Source: CAZTPJ01 sp964614515
GTDB taxonomy: Bacteria > Planctomycetota > Phycisphaerae > Phycisphaerales > UBA1924
Direction of reading: 5' to 3'
Assembly (NCBI GenBank): GCA_964614515.1
Contig: CAZTPJ010000012.1
Location: forward strand, 1-64,000
DNA: 64,000 bases
Position 1 is the first letter of the stretch. The number at the start of each line of letters is the position of its first letter. A program made the translations under genes and the position numbers. Below the pieces are notes generated by a model, which was given only the letters and a program-made list of their open reading frames with translations, did not search any database and was not told the DNA's origin. Shown in pieces: positions 49,962 to 59,500 of the stretch.

Positions 49962-51206
49962 ATGTTCGTTCCAAAGCCCCAACTCAGGGTCGCCGGTCTT
50001 GCTCTCGTCTTCACCGCCATCACCGCCTGCGCCCAGCCGGGCCAGGCCGTGTTGGACTGGCGCACGGCCGAAGCATGGGCACTGTCCAACCACGTCAAAC
50101 TGACCAGTCGCGACCAGTTCCTTCGCGCTGGCGAGGCCTATTTCAGCCCGGACGACGCCTGGATCATCTTCCAGGCCGTGCCCATCCCGCCCGACGGCGA
50201 TGAACCCGATCCCTTCTACTCGATGTACGTCGCAAAGGTCATTCGCCACCACGGCCAGATCACCGGCATCGACAGCCCCATTCTCATCAGCAACCCCGGC
50301 ACGGCCAACACCTGCGGCTGGTTCCACCCGACGCTGCCGGGAGTGGTTCTCTTCGGCTCGACCATCGGCCCGCCCGCGACCGAGCAGCGCGCGGGATTCC
50401 GCGTCGGCGAACGGCGATACGTCTGGATGTTCCCCGAAGAGACCGAAGTCGTGTCGATGCTCATCTCCGAAATCTTCCGCGAACAGACCGGCCTGCCCAT
50501 CACCACGCAGCAGCCCTTTGCGCCGCAACACGGGCCAAGCCCGGCTGCACCCATCTTCACGCGGCCAAAATATGATGCTGAAGCGTCATGGTCCCCGTGC
50601 GGGCGGTTCATCATGTATACGCGCGTCCGAGAGGAGCGCGCCGATGGCCCGCCGGATGCCGACATCTGGCTCTATGACACACGCACACGCGAGCATCATC
50701 CCCTCGTCGTCGCGCAGGGCTATGACGGCGGACCATTCTTCTCGCCCGATGGCACGCACATCTGCTATCGCTCAGACCGCGAACTCAACGATCACCTGCA
50801 ACTGTTCGTCTCGAAACTCAAGTTTGAAGACGGCGTGCCCACGGGTATCGAGAAGGAGTACGCACTGACGGCCAACGAACACGTCAACTGGGGGCCGTAC
50901 TGGCACCCTTCCGGCGAGTTCATCGTCTACTCAACGAGCGAGTTCGGCCATTACAACTATGAAGTCTTCGCCATCGAGTCCAGTCCCGCTCGACTCGCCG
51001 CGGGCGCGACGCCCGCTGACCTGCGCCGCGTTCGCATCACCGAAGCAAACGGCGCCGATGTCCTGCCCGTCTTCAGCAACGACGGCCGCACACTCATCTG
51101 GACCGCCCAGCGCGGCCCCACCGCCCCCGGCGATCAGCGCCCGACGAGCCAGGTCTGGGCGGCGGTGCTTGACGCGGAGGCGGTGATGAAGCGGCTGGCC
51201 AGATGA
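49962..51206 (+). CDS. TolB-like (PD40 repeat) lipoprotein
   Basis: The 414-residue product has a lipoprotein signal, LALVFTAITACAQPGQ, with lipobox ITAC (Cys at about 23), so it is probably anchored to a membrane on the outer side. The mature part has WD40-like PD40 repeats: AGEAYFSPDDAWIIFQAV, DAEASWSPCGRFIMYTRV, YDGGPFFSPDGTHICYRSDR, GPYWHPSGEFIVYSTSE and ADVLPVFSNDGRTLIWTA, forming a propeller like the TolB C-terminal domain. It lacks any peptidase domain. AGGAG lies 6 bases before the ATG at 49962. Role unknown. Confidence 0.8.
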   Translation: MFVPKPQLRVAGLALVFTAITACAQPGQAVLDWRTAEAWALSNHVKLTSRDQFLRAGEAYFSPDDAWIIFQAVPIPPDGDEPDPFYSMYVAKVIRHHGQITGIDSPILISNPGTANTCGWFHPTLPGVVLFGSTIGPPATEQRAGFRVGERRYVWMFPEETEVVSMLISEIFREQTGLPITTQQPFAPQHGPSPAAPIFTRPKYDAEASWSPCGRFIMYTRVREERADGPPDADIWLYDTRTREHHPLVVAQGYDGGPFFSPDGTHICYRSDRELNDHLQLFVSKLKFEDGVPTGIEKEYALTANEHVNWGPYWHPSGEFIVYSTSEFGHYNYEVFAIESSPARLAAGATPADLRRVRITEANGADVLPVFSNDGRTLIWTAQRGPTAPGDQRPTSQVWAAVLDAEAVMKRLAR

Positions 51207-51243
51207 GACGCGGCGGGGCGTAATCTGGTATCGTTAGCATCTC

Positions 51244-52185
51244 ATGCCCACACCACGCCCCATCCATTCCCTCCTCTCCCACCTGATCGACTACGCGGGT
51301 CTGTTCCCCCCGGCCGCGCTGTCGATGCAGGAGGCGGTGGAGAACTTCGCGCGCTCTCGCGCGGGAGAACACGTCTGGATGCTCGGGCGGTTCATCTGTC
51401 CCGCGTCGCGCCTTGAAGAGTTCAGTCGTCTGGCCGCGCCGCTGATGCCCGGCACGTTCGCCACCAGCGGCTACCGCGAGCACGTCCGCATCGGCGAGCC
51501 GTGGGGAGTCTCAATCGTCGCCGATGAGCCGATCACCGATTGCCTCGATCAGATCGAGTCCTTCAACGCGCGACACAGCGGTGAAGATGCGGGCCTGGCC
51601 GTCGCCGACGCCATCGAGATCAAACTCGCCGACCCGCGCGATGTCCAGCGGCTGACCAACCTCATCCCCGACAGCATTCAACCCTTTCTTGAAGTCCCCG
51701 CCAGCGCGGACCCGCGCGGGTTCATCGCCGCGATGTCCGGCCAGCAGGTGGCCGCGAAAATCCGCACCGGCGGCGTGACGCCCGAAGCCTTTCCCCCCCC
51801 CACGGCCGTGGCCGGCTTCATCCACGCCTGCGCCGCGGCCGATGTGCCCTTCAAGGCCACGGCCGGGCTGCATCATCCGCTGCGCAGCGAACGCCCGCTG
51901 ACCTATGAACCCAATGCCCCGCGCGGCGTGATGCACGGTTTCCTCAATGTCTTCCTCGCGGCCGGGTTCGCCCGCGCCGAACGCATGAAACTCGCCGACA
52001 CCATCGAGTTGCTCAACGAACAGAAAGCCGACGCTTTCCGCTTCGGGGATGCCCACATCGCATGGAAAGGCCACATCCTCGAAGACGCCAAGATCCAGCG
52101 AGTTCGCGAGACCTTCGCCCTGTCGTTCGGCAGTTGCTCGTTCGATGAACCGGTGGAGGACTTGACGGGGCTGGGGTTGGTGTAG
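51244..52185 (+). CDS. Conserved hypothetical protein
   Basis: The 313-residue soluble protein begins with a distinctive block, LLSHLIDYAGLFPPAALSMQ, and has WMLGRFICPASRLEEF, QVAAKIRTGGVTPEAFPPPT, DVPFKATAGLHHPLRS and GVMHGFLNVFLAAGFARAER. I recall the same phrases in uncharacterised bacterial proteins, but no function. The conserved KIRTGG and KATAGLHHP segments look like an active or binding site in a TIM-barrel-like fold. It starts 38 bases after the lipoprotein gene, and in this window fumarylacetoacetase follows after a toxin-antitoxin pair, so a catabolic link is possible. Confidence 0.7.
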   Translation: MPTPRPIHSLLSHLIDYAGLFPPAALSMQEAVENFARSRAGEHVWMLGRFICPASRLEEFSRLAAPLMPGTFATSGYREHVRIGEPWGVSIVADEPITDCLDQIESFNARHSGEDAGLAVADAIEIKLADPRDVQRLTNLIPDSIQPFLEVPASADPRGFIAAMSGQQVAAKIRTGGVTPEAFPPPTAVAGFIHACAAADVPFKATAGLHHPLRSERPLTYEPNAPRGVMHGFLNVFLAAGFARAERMKLADTIELLNEQKADAFRFGDAHIAWKGHILEDAKIQRVRETFALSFGSCSFDEPVEDLTGLGLV

Positions 52186-52247
52186 CCGCGTGGACGAGGT
52201 ATCGATCATCAATTGCCCCCGCAACTGACCCGATATACCATTTGAGC

Positions 52248-52490
52248 ATGGTCGCCTATGAGCGGTACATCACGGTTGAGAACGCAGGCAGGCTCACGAT
52301 TTCCGGCCTTCCGCTGTCCGCCGGTCAGCGCGTGCGAGTCACAATCACTGTGGATGAACAACACCCAAAGGGACAGGATGAAGACCTGCGATCGCTCTTG
52401 AGGGACACTCAGGCCGTGCCCGCGGCGCAGCGTGTCACGGATGATGAGATCGCCGCGCAGATCACGGCCGCACGTCATGGCTCCGCATGA
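52248..52490 (+). CDS. Probable antitoxin of a PIN-type toxin-antitoxin pair
   Basis: The 80-residue product begins MVAYERYITVENAGRLTISG, with a beta-rich N-terminal part (RVRVTITVDE) and a polar helical C-terminus (DDEIAAQITAARHGSA), a layout typical of small antitoxins that fold around their toxin. Its stop overlaps the next gene's ATG (ATGA), the classic antitoxin-toxin arrangement. No family name is certain. Confidence 0.65.
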   Translation: MVAYERYITVENAGRLTISGLPLSAGQRVRVTITVDEQHPKGQDEDLRSLLRDTQAVPAAQRVTDDEIAAQITAARHGSA

Positions 52491-52915
52491 TTCTGGTCAT
52501 TGACACGAACATCGTGCTCTCGGCGGCGCTTCGCGACCGCGACCCGGAGGCCGTCATCCTGTTTGCGTGCGAGACGACAGGAGTTCGATGGGTTGCGTCG
52601 CGCGCGATCGTGATGGAGTATCGGGCGGTACTCGCTCGGCCGAAGTTCGGCCTTTCGCCAGACCTGCTGGCGCGGTGGGACGCCGTCTTCACTCGACATG
52701 TGGAGTTTCACGAACCAACTTCGCCGCAACCGTTCCTGCGCGACAGCAAGGACGCAATGTTCCTGGATTGTGCCCACAGCGTCGCTGCCGACTTCCTGAT
52801 CACCGGCGATCGCGATCTCCGCGACCCGGAAGTCGGCGTGCGCCTCGGCCACACCATCGTCATCTCCGCTTCGCTCTTCAAACGTCTGGTCTGTGATCGC
52901 CACGATCGAACGTAA
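52487..52915 (+). CDS. PIN domain toxin (COG1569-like)
   Basis: The 142-residue product starts MILVIDTNIVLSAALRDRDP with the first catalytic Asp, includes ASRAIVMEYRAVLARPKFGL with the conserved Glu, and has DSKDAMFLDCAHSVAADFLI followed by TGDRDLRD with the remaining acidic residues. These form the PIN ribonuclease site. Together with the preceding gene it makes a VapBC-like pair whose toxin would cut RNA when free. It sits between otherwise metabolic genes and is probably a local insertion. Confidence 0.85.
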   Translation: MILVIDTNIVLSAALRDRDPEAVILFACETTGVRWVASRAIVMEYRAVLARPKFGLSPDLLARWDAVFTRHVEFHEPTSPQPFLRDSKDAMFLDCAHSVAADFLITGDRDLRDPEVGVRLGHTIVISASLFKRLVCDRHDRT

Positions 52916-52962
52916 CGACATCGGGCACGAACGACATTCCGCGCTCCTACCCTCCCACAATC

Positions 52963-54345
52963 ATGTCCATCAACGAAACCCACGATCCCAACCTCAAGTC
53001 CTGGGTCGAATCCGCGAACGATCCGGAGACGGACTTTCCGATTCAGAATCTGCCTTTCGTGGCGTTTCATCGGGACAAGAACGACCACGGTTTCTACGCG
53101 GACACGAGCATCGGTGTCGCAATCGGTGATCGCATCCTGGACCTTGGCCGCGTCTGTTTCGCCCCGGGATTTGAATCCGATCCAAAAGTTCCTCGCGGGT
53201 TCGAGGCCTTCTTCGGCATCGGAGTTTTGGATGCTCTGGCCTGCGAGCCAGGCATGATGCATCACGCGAGATGCTTCGCTTCACGACTTCTTACCGGCAC
53301 TGATCCGCGGCTCCGCGATGATCAATCGCTGCAATCCCGTGTTCTGCTATCCACGACGGAAGTTGAGTTCAAACGTTCGTTCACCTTCAAAAACTACACC
53401 GACTTCTACGCCTCCATCCACCACGCCACAACCGTCGGCTCCATGTTCCGTCCTGACAATCCACTCCTGCCCAACTACAAGCACATTCCCATCGGCTATC
53501 ACGGCCGGGCCTCATCCATCATCCCCTCCGGCACGCCCATCGTCCGCCCGCGCGGGCAGCAGGCGCCGCCGGATGACAATCCCACGGCCGGGCCGACCTT
53601 CGGCCCTTGCACCATGCTCGATTATGAACTCGAAGTCGGCGCGATCATCGGCCGATCGAACGGCCTCGGCACGCCGGTCAATATCGACAGCGCTGAGGAC
53701 CACATCTTTGGCCTTTGCCTCGTGAACGACTGGTCCGCGCGCGACATCCAAAAGTGGGAATATCAACCCCTCGGCCCGTTTCTCGCCAAGTCCTTCGCGA
53801 CGACGATCTCGCCGTATGTCGTGACGATGGAGGCCCTCGCGCCCTTCCGCTGCCCCGCGTACAAACGCCCCGACGGCGACCCACGCCCGCTTCCATATCT
53901 CTTCAGCGAGCGCGATCAGGCCCACGGCGGCTTTGACATCACGCTCGAAGTGCAACTGCGCACGGCCGAGATGGAAAAGCGCGGCATGTCGCCAGTCACC
54001 ATCAGCCGATCCAACGCCTTCAAAGACATGTACTGGACGCTCGCGCAGATGGTCACGCATCACACGAGCAACGGCTGCAACCTGCAAACCGGCGACCTGC
54101 TCGCCAGCGGCACGGTCAGCGGCACGCAGCCCGGCACGCGCGGATGCTTGCTTGAGTCAACGTGGCAAGGCCGTGGCGCGGATGGCAAGCCGCTGCCGCG
54201 CAAGCCGATTGAACTTCCCACGGGCGAAAAGCGCATCTTCCTGCAGGATGGCGATGAGGTCATTCTCAAAGGCTGGTGCGAGCGCGACGGATTCCGACGC
54301 ATTGGCTTCGGCGATTGCCGGGGGAAGATTCTTCCGCCGCCGTGA
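52963..54345 (+). CDS. fahA: Fumarylacetoacetase
   Basis: FahA hydrolyses fumarylacetoacetate to fumarate and acetoacetate, the last step of tyrosine catabolism. The 460-residue protein has the short N-terminal domain (LPFVAFHRDKNDHGFYADTS with SIGVAIGDRILDL) and the catalytic domain with DFYASIHHATTVGSMFRPDN, PIGYHGRASSIIPSGTPIVR, LDYELEVGAIIGRSNGLG, LVNDWSARDIQKWEYQPLGP and GDLLASGTVSG, all classical FAH motifs including the catalytic His and the metal-binding Asp/Glu residues. Length is slightly above the usual 420. No other tyrosine-catabolic gene is in the window. Confidence 0.94.
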   Translation: MSINETHDPNLKSWVESANDPETDFPIQNLPFVAFHRDKNDHGFYADTSIGVAIGDRILDLGRVCFAPGFESDPKVPRGFEAFFGIGVLDALACEPGMMHHARCFASRLLTGTDPRLRDDQSLQSRVLLSTTEVEFKRSFTFKNYTDFYASIHHATTVGSMFRPDNPLLPNYKHIPIGYHGRASSIIPSGTPIVRPRGQQAPPDDNPTAGPTFGPCTMLDYELEVGAIIGRSNGLGTPVNIDSAEDHIFGLCLVNDWSARDIQKWEYQPLGPFLAKSFATTISPYVVTMEALAPFRCPAYKRPDGDPRPLPYLFSERDQAHGGFDITLEVQLRTAEMEKRGMSPVTISRSNAFKDMYWTLAQMVTHHTSNGCNLQTGDLLASGTVSGTQPGTRGCLLESTWQGRGADGKPLPRKPIELPTGEKRIFLQDGDEVILKGWCERDGFRRIGFGDCRGKILPPP

Positions 54346-54368
54346 GAGTCATGAACAACGAGACACGG

Positions 54369-54414
54369 AGGCATGGAGAAAGCAACAGGAATCGCCCTCC
54401 AAGTCTCCATGCCT
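54369..54414. terminator. Inverted repeat between convergent fahA and HD-GYP genes
   Basis: AGGCATGGAGA at 54369-54379 and its complement at 54404-54414 can form an 11-bp stem over a 24-base loop, in the 84-base gap between two convergent stops. No T run follows, so it is a weak terminator at best. Confidence 0.45.
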
Positions 54415-54429
54415 TGCTGAGAATCCGCT

Positions 54430-56016
54430 TCACGCCGACTTCGCCAGCGGCATCTGGCTCGCATACTCGCCCGCATGTCGCGCGACCATCGCGTCGAACT
54501 CGCTGAAGTCCAGTTGCAGGAACGTCACGGCCAGCGCGGGATCAAACTGCGTCCCCGCGCACCGCGCGATCTCCGCCAGCACCTTCTCGCGCGGCATGGC
54601 GGGGCGATACGACCGCGATGAACTCATCGCATCAAACGTGTCCGCCAGCGCCAGCAATCGCCCAAGCAGCGGAATGTCCTCGCCCGCAAGACCGCGCGGA
54701 TACCCGCGCCCATCCCACCGCTCGTGATGCGTCAACACGCCCGGGCGCACGTCCTCCAACTCGCGGATGTCCTTCAAGATCCCATGCCCGATCTCCGGAT
54801 GCTGCTTGATGAACGCGAACTGCTCATCGCTCAGCCGCCCCGGGAACGTCAGCACGGACTCCGGCACGCCGATCTTGCCCACATCATGCAGCAGCCCCGC
54901 GATATGCACCCGCTCCACCTGCTCCGCATCCTGCCCGATCGCCCCCGCAAGCCGCGACGCCAGATGCGCCACGCGCTCCGAATGGCCGCACGTGTAGCGG
55001 TCCTTCGCGTCGATCGCGGCCGTCATCGCCCGCAGCGAACCAAAGAACAAACTGCGCTGATCGACATACAGCCCCGCGTTATCAAGAAAGACGCCGAGCA
55101 GGTCCGCCGCAACATCGAAGAGCTGCGTCTCGACGCTGCTGACGCCGCCATAGCCAGGATCATCATTGGCCGCGATCACCGCGCCGATGATGACATCATC
55201 GCGCACGATCGGGTGACACGCGGCGTCGCGCGCGATGATCCGCCCCGCGCCCGACTCCCCGGCCCGAATCAGAAACGAACTCGGCGAACTCAGCGACGCG
55301 ATGGTCTCCCCGGCCGCACGCACAAACTCCCCGCGATCACACCCCGGTTCACCCGCGCACATGGCCACGCCGCGCAGCGGCTCCACCACATCCTCACAGT
55401 CCGCAAACTGCGCACAGACCCACGTATACCCCGTGATCTCGCGGATCTCCTCGCAGCACAGCGCCACGAAGTCCGCCGGCGAACTGCCCGTCTTCATCGA
55501 TCGCGCCAGCGTATACAGCAACCGAATGTACTCATACACCAGCGACAACTCGCGCGTGAACCCCTCGATCGTCATACGGTCCTGCTCTCGCTGCGCAAGG
55601 TCATCAAGCATCCAGCGAAGCATCGCATCGAGCGCGTCAACATGCTGCGCTGCCGCCGACAACGGCAGGCTTCCCGCCGCGTCGATCGCCTCCACGCCCG
55701 CAACATCGCCCAGCAGCACGGCCGTGCGCCCGATCACCGTTCGACGCGCCATATGCGGCGCCACGAGGATGCGTGCGTGCGGTCCGACATCGCGTCGCAC
55801 CCACGCCTTGCCCGCACTGGCCTCGGCGAGCGCTGCTTCCAGCGCTTGCGAGACGATCAGCGCATCGCGCCCCGCCATCACGCGCCCGCCCGCGTCGCTG
55901 ATCGCACTCGCCCCCCCCTCGTCCACCGCCCACGCCGCCAGCCCCGCCCGGGCGCAGCGATGCCGGAACTCGCGCACGCTCTCACTCCCCGCGGAACTGT
56001 TAACGCGATCCGTCAC
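54430..56016 (-). CDS. GAF-like plus HD-GYP domain protein (probable c-di-GMP phosphodiesterase)
   Basis: The 528-residue cytoplasmic protein has an N-terminal region of about 150 residues, a helical linker, a GAF-like sensor (about 175-330) and a C-terminal HD-GYP domain. The latter shows AAIDAKDRYTCGHSERVAHL, the metal site HIAGLLHDVGKIGVPESVLT, QHPEIGHGILKDI, HHERWDGRGYPRGLAGEDIP and LLALADTFDAMSSSRSYRPA, all the residues of an active enzyme. It would break down cyclic di-GMP in response to a ligand or partner. It starts in the stop codon of the response regulator gene. Confidence 0.9.
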   Translation of the reverse strand: MTDRVNSSAGSESVREFRHRCARAGLAAWAVDEGGASAISDAGGRVMAGRDALIVSQALEAALAEASAGKAWVRRDVGPHARILVAPHMARRTVIGRTAVLLGDVAGVEAIDAAGSLPLSAAAQHVDALDAMLRWMLDDLAQREQDRMTIEGFTRELSLVYEYIRLLYTLARSMKTGSSPADFVALCCEEIREITGYTWVCAQFADCEDVVEPLRGVAMCAGEPGCDRGEFVRAAGETIASLSSPSSFLIRAGESGAGRIIARDAACHPIVRDDVIIGAVIAANDDPGYGGVSSVETQLFDVAADLLGVFLDNAGLYVDQRSLFFGSLRAMTAAIDAKDRYTCGHSERVAHLASRLAGAIGQDAEQVERVHIAGLLHDVGKIGVPESVLTFPGRLSDEQFAFIKQHPEIGHGILKDIRELEDVRPGVLTHHERWDGRGYPRGLAGEDIPLLGRLLALADTFDAMSSSRSYRPAMPREKVLAEIARCAGTQFDPALAVTFLQLDFSEFDAMVARHAGEYASQMPLAKSA

Positions 56017-56417
56017 GCGGCCAGGTTCCCGGAGGCCCGCGGCGCCTCAGTCGCGAAGAGTTCAGCCACCAGACTCTCCACCTCCCGCGCACTGAACGGC
56101 TTGGGCAACAGATGTCGAATGTTCGTCCGGGCGATCTCCTCCTTCGACAGCGTGTGCCCCCGCGCCGTGAGCATGATCAGCGGCGTTCCCGCCACGCGAG
56201 CATCCTGACGCATGTTCACCGCGAGATCAAACCCCGACCACACAGGCATCTGCAAGTCCGTGATCACCAGGTCCGGGCGATGCTCCAGCACCAACTCAAA
56301 CGCCTCCTGCCCATCGCCGGCGACGTGAATCCGATAACCCTTCCCTTCCAACTTCAAACGCAGCACATGCGTGATGTGCGCCTCATCATCCGCCAGCACA
56401 ATCGTCTTGCAGGACAT
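56013..56417 (-). CDS. Single-domain response regulator
   Basis: The 134-residue product is a receiver domain: TIVLADDEAHITHVLRLKLE with the acidic triad at 10-12, DLVITDLQMPVWSGFDLAVN with the phospho-accepting Asp near 54, PLIMLTARGHTLSKEEIART and HLLPKPFSAREVESLVAELF with the conserved Lys. No output domain is attached. The ATG at 56417 has GGGAG about 6 bases upstream and gives the usual N-terminus. Its stop overlaps the HD-GYP gene, so it probably controls that enzyme. No histidine kinase is adjacent. Confidence 0.9.
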   Translation of the reverse strand: MSCKTIVLADDEAHITHVLRLKLEGKGYRIHVAGDGQEAFELVLEHRPDLVITDLQMPVWSGFDLAVNMRQDARVAGTPLIMLTARGHTLSKEEIARTNIRHLLPKPFSAREVESLVAELFATEAPRASGNLAA

Positions 56418-56541
56418 GCCACGCTCCCGGTTGCGCGAGCCGCACCCTCCGAAGACTCGGTCGCGCAACACACTATCGGCACATCCCATCACCCGCTTCG
56501 CGCAACCCAGACGACGACGCGAACGGCAACCCACACGTTCG

Positions 56542-59500
56542 CTACGGCCCCACAGTCCCTTCACCAGGTTCGGGCGACCCGCTCGCATCCCCCGGCCGCA
56601 GATGGCGATGGATGAAGTCATACTGAAGCCGCCGATAATGCGCGCCGCCGATCCCGTGCCTCGCGCCGGGATAAATCATCAGGTCAAAGTCCTTCCGCGC
56701 ATCCTGCAGCGCCCGCACCAGTTGCATCGTGTTCTGCACATGCACGTTGTCATCCAGCGCGCCGTGCGCCAATAGCAGCCGCCCATGCAGGCGCGACGCC
56801 GCCTTGATCGCCGACGAGGCGTCATAGCCCTCCGGGTTGTCCTGCGGCGTGCCCATGTAGCGCTCGGTGTAGATCGTGTCATACAGGCGCCAGTCCGTCA
56901 CGGGCGCGCCGGCAATGCCGGCGCAGAAGAGCGTGCTATGCGTCATCGCGAAGGCCGTCATGTATCCCCCGTAACTGTGCCCCGCGATCCCCACGCGCGA
57001 GGCGTCCGCCCAGGGGTGCGCGGTGAGCCATTGGATCGCCTCTTCGATGTCCGCGAGTTCCGACGAACCGAGGTTGCGATACGCCGCCCACGCCGACACG
57101 CTGCCCTTGCCGCTGGCGCTGCGCGGATCAGCGCGGAACACGATGATCCCGTCGTTCGCCAGCACCTGATCCCAGGTATTCACGCTCCACGAGTCGCGAA
57201 TCGTCGGCGATGCGGGGCCGGCGTAGGTCTGGAACCACACCGGATACGTCCGCGCAGGATCAAAGTCCGCGGGCTTGATGATGCGCCCGCTGATCGGAAA
57301 GCCATCCTTCGTTTGAATCGTCACGCTCTCGCCGGGCAGCACGCGATATTCATCGAGCGCCCGAACCGGATTCGTATCAAGCGTGCGAACCAGCGCCCCC
57401 GATGCATCGCGCAGCGCCACGCGCGTCGGCTGCTGCGGCGTGGACCAACTGTCGATGAACAGCGCCCCGCCGGGCGAAACGTTCGTGCGATGGTCCCCGC
57501 CTTCGAGCGTCAGGCGTTCGATCACATGCGATGGTTCGCCCTCGCCGCTCGCGTGCAGCGACACGCGATACAGATGCTGCCCGAGCGGGTTGTCCTTCAT
57601 GGCCGTGAGATACACATGGCCGCCGGCCTCGTCAATCGTCGAGATCCCGCGCACATCCCACTCGCCCTGCGTCAGCGTACCCACCATGCGCCCTCGCGCA
57701 TCATACCGATAGACATGCCGATATCCCGAACGATCGCTCAGCCACAGGAACGTGCCATCCTCCAGAAAGTGCGGCCGTGACGGCGCGATCCACGCCTGCG
57801 ATTCATCGCGGAAGAGCACGCGCATGTCTTCGCCCGATGCACTCGCGCGAACGACATCCACCCACGTCTGCACGCGATCCTGCACAAAAACATACATTGC
57901 CGAGGCATCCGGCCACCAGCCCACGCCCGTGATGATGATCGAGTTCGCGTCATACCCCGACAGATCAACGAACCCCGGCGTCCCCCCCCCCACCGTCACC
58001 ACGCCCACCGTCACGATCGGGTTCGGCTGGCCCGGGCGCGGATATCGCGAGACTTCGACGACCTGATCGTCGCTTCGCTCATCGACGAGCGTGAACAGCG
58101 GCACGCGCGAGCGATCACTTCGCAGGAATGCGATCGCCGACGAATCCGGACTCCACCAATACGCGCTCCACGATCGCCCGAACACCTCTTCAAAGTACAC
58201 CCAGTCGTTCTTGCCGTTGAGGATCGTGTCGGAGCCATCCGTCGTCAGTCGGCGCTCGGTCTGCGTGGCGACATCGACGACGAAGAGATCGTTGTCTCGC
58301 ACAAACGCGACGAACGCGCCATCGGGGCTGAACGTGGCGAGTTCCTCACGCTGCGGCGTGCTGGTCAGGCGCACGACGCTCGACCCGTCAACCCGCGCGA
58401 CGTACAGATCATTCTCGTGGTCGAAGAGCGCCGCGTCGCGGGCTTCGGTCATGCGCGACGGGCGACGCGCGAGGTTCCGCGCTGAACGCGCCCCGATCGT
58501 CGCAACGCCCGCCAACGCACGCTCCATGTCGCCAAAATCCTGATACACCTCGCTGCGACCCGTCCGCGCATGCACCTTGCGCACTCGCCCATCGCGCGTC
58601 TGCGTGTAATGCTCATCATCAATCCACGACATCCCCCCCGCCGGCGAGCCCCCGAAACTCGGCGCGCCAGAACGCTCGAACATCAACTCATATGTGATCC
58701 GCTTGAGCGCCACAGGCGGTGCGACCAGCGACGTCGCCTCGATGGTCAATAGCGGCTGCTCCTCCATCATGCGCATCACGGGAAACTCGCCGCCGAGCGC
58801 CAGGCCATCATCAAAATAGTTCCACGTTGTCAGGCCATCCTCGCTCATCGGCTCCAGCAGATACACGATCAGATGCGACAGGCGCTGGCGCGTGGGCACG
58901 ATGAACGTTCCCGCGGGAATCATCCGCGATGCGTCCGACGCCGTGACCTCGACCGTCGCCACGTTCTGCCCCTGAAACGGACGCGGCGATTTCGTCATCG
59001 ACTCAACCGTGAACATCTCGACATCGAGTTCGATGTCCTCGCGCAGTTCACGCACCTCAATCCCGTGCCATTGCAGATTCTCCACGACGTGCGTCATCGA
59101 CGCGGGAATCACATACGCCCACGGCCGTTCAACATGCAGCGATCCCTCGAAGCGGTCCCAGAGTTCCACGACATAGTTGCGATGCGTCTCGGTTCGCGTG
59201 CGGCGCTCTTCGACCATCTCTTCCACGAACCCGAGAATGGTGAACTGTCCCTGCGCGGGGGCGATCCTGCTGCGAATGGCCACGGGCTCTTCCGCTCGCT
59301 CCGCGCGGCGATCAGCTTCGCTGATGAGCCGCTGAATGTCGGCGCGGCGATCGGCCGCGAACGTCAGCACACCGCGACAGAACGCCAGCGTCCCGAGCAC
59401 GCGATCCTCATACGACGCATACGAATACGACTCCGACAACACGCCCAGTCGCCCGCGAAGCCCGAAATATGTCGTGCTGTATCGCGCCTGCCCGGGGAAC

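Noticed and set aside
56418..56621. Longer response regulator starting at 56621
   Set aside because: The added residues are Arg/Cys-rich, overlap the end of the peptidase gene and precede a good ribosome binding site for the ATG at 56417.
11600..57991. About a dozen G/C runs of 8-10 bases, mostly inside genes (for example 11600-11607, 14693-14700, 30510-30518, 33021-33028, 46340-46347, 57982-57991)
   Set aside because: At about 64% GC my rough estimate is that around ten runs of 8 or more are expected in 64 kb by chance, so only the 17-base run stands out.
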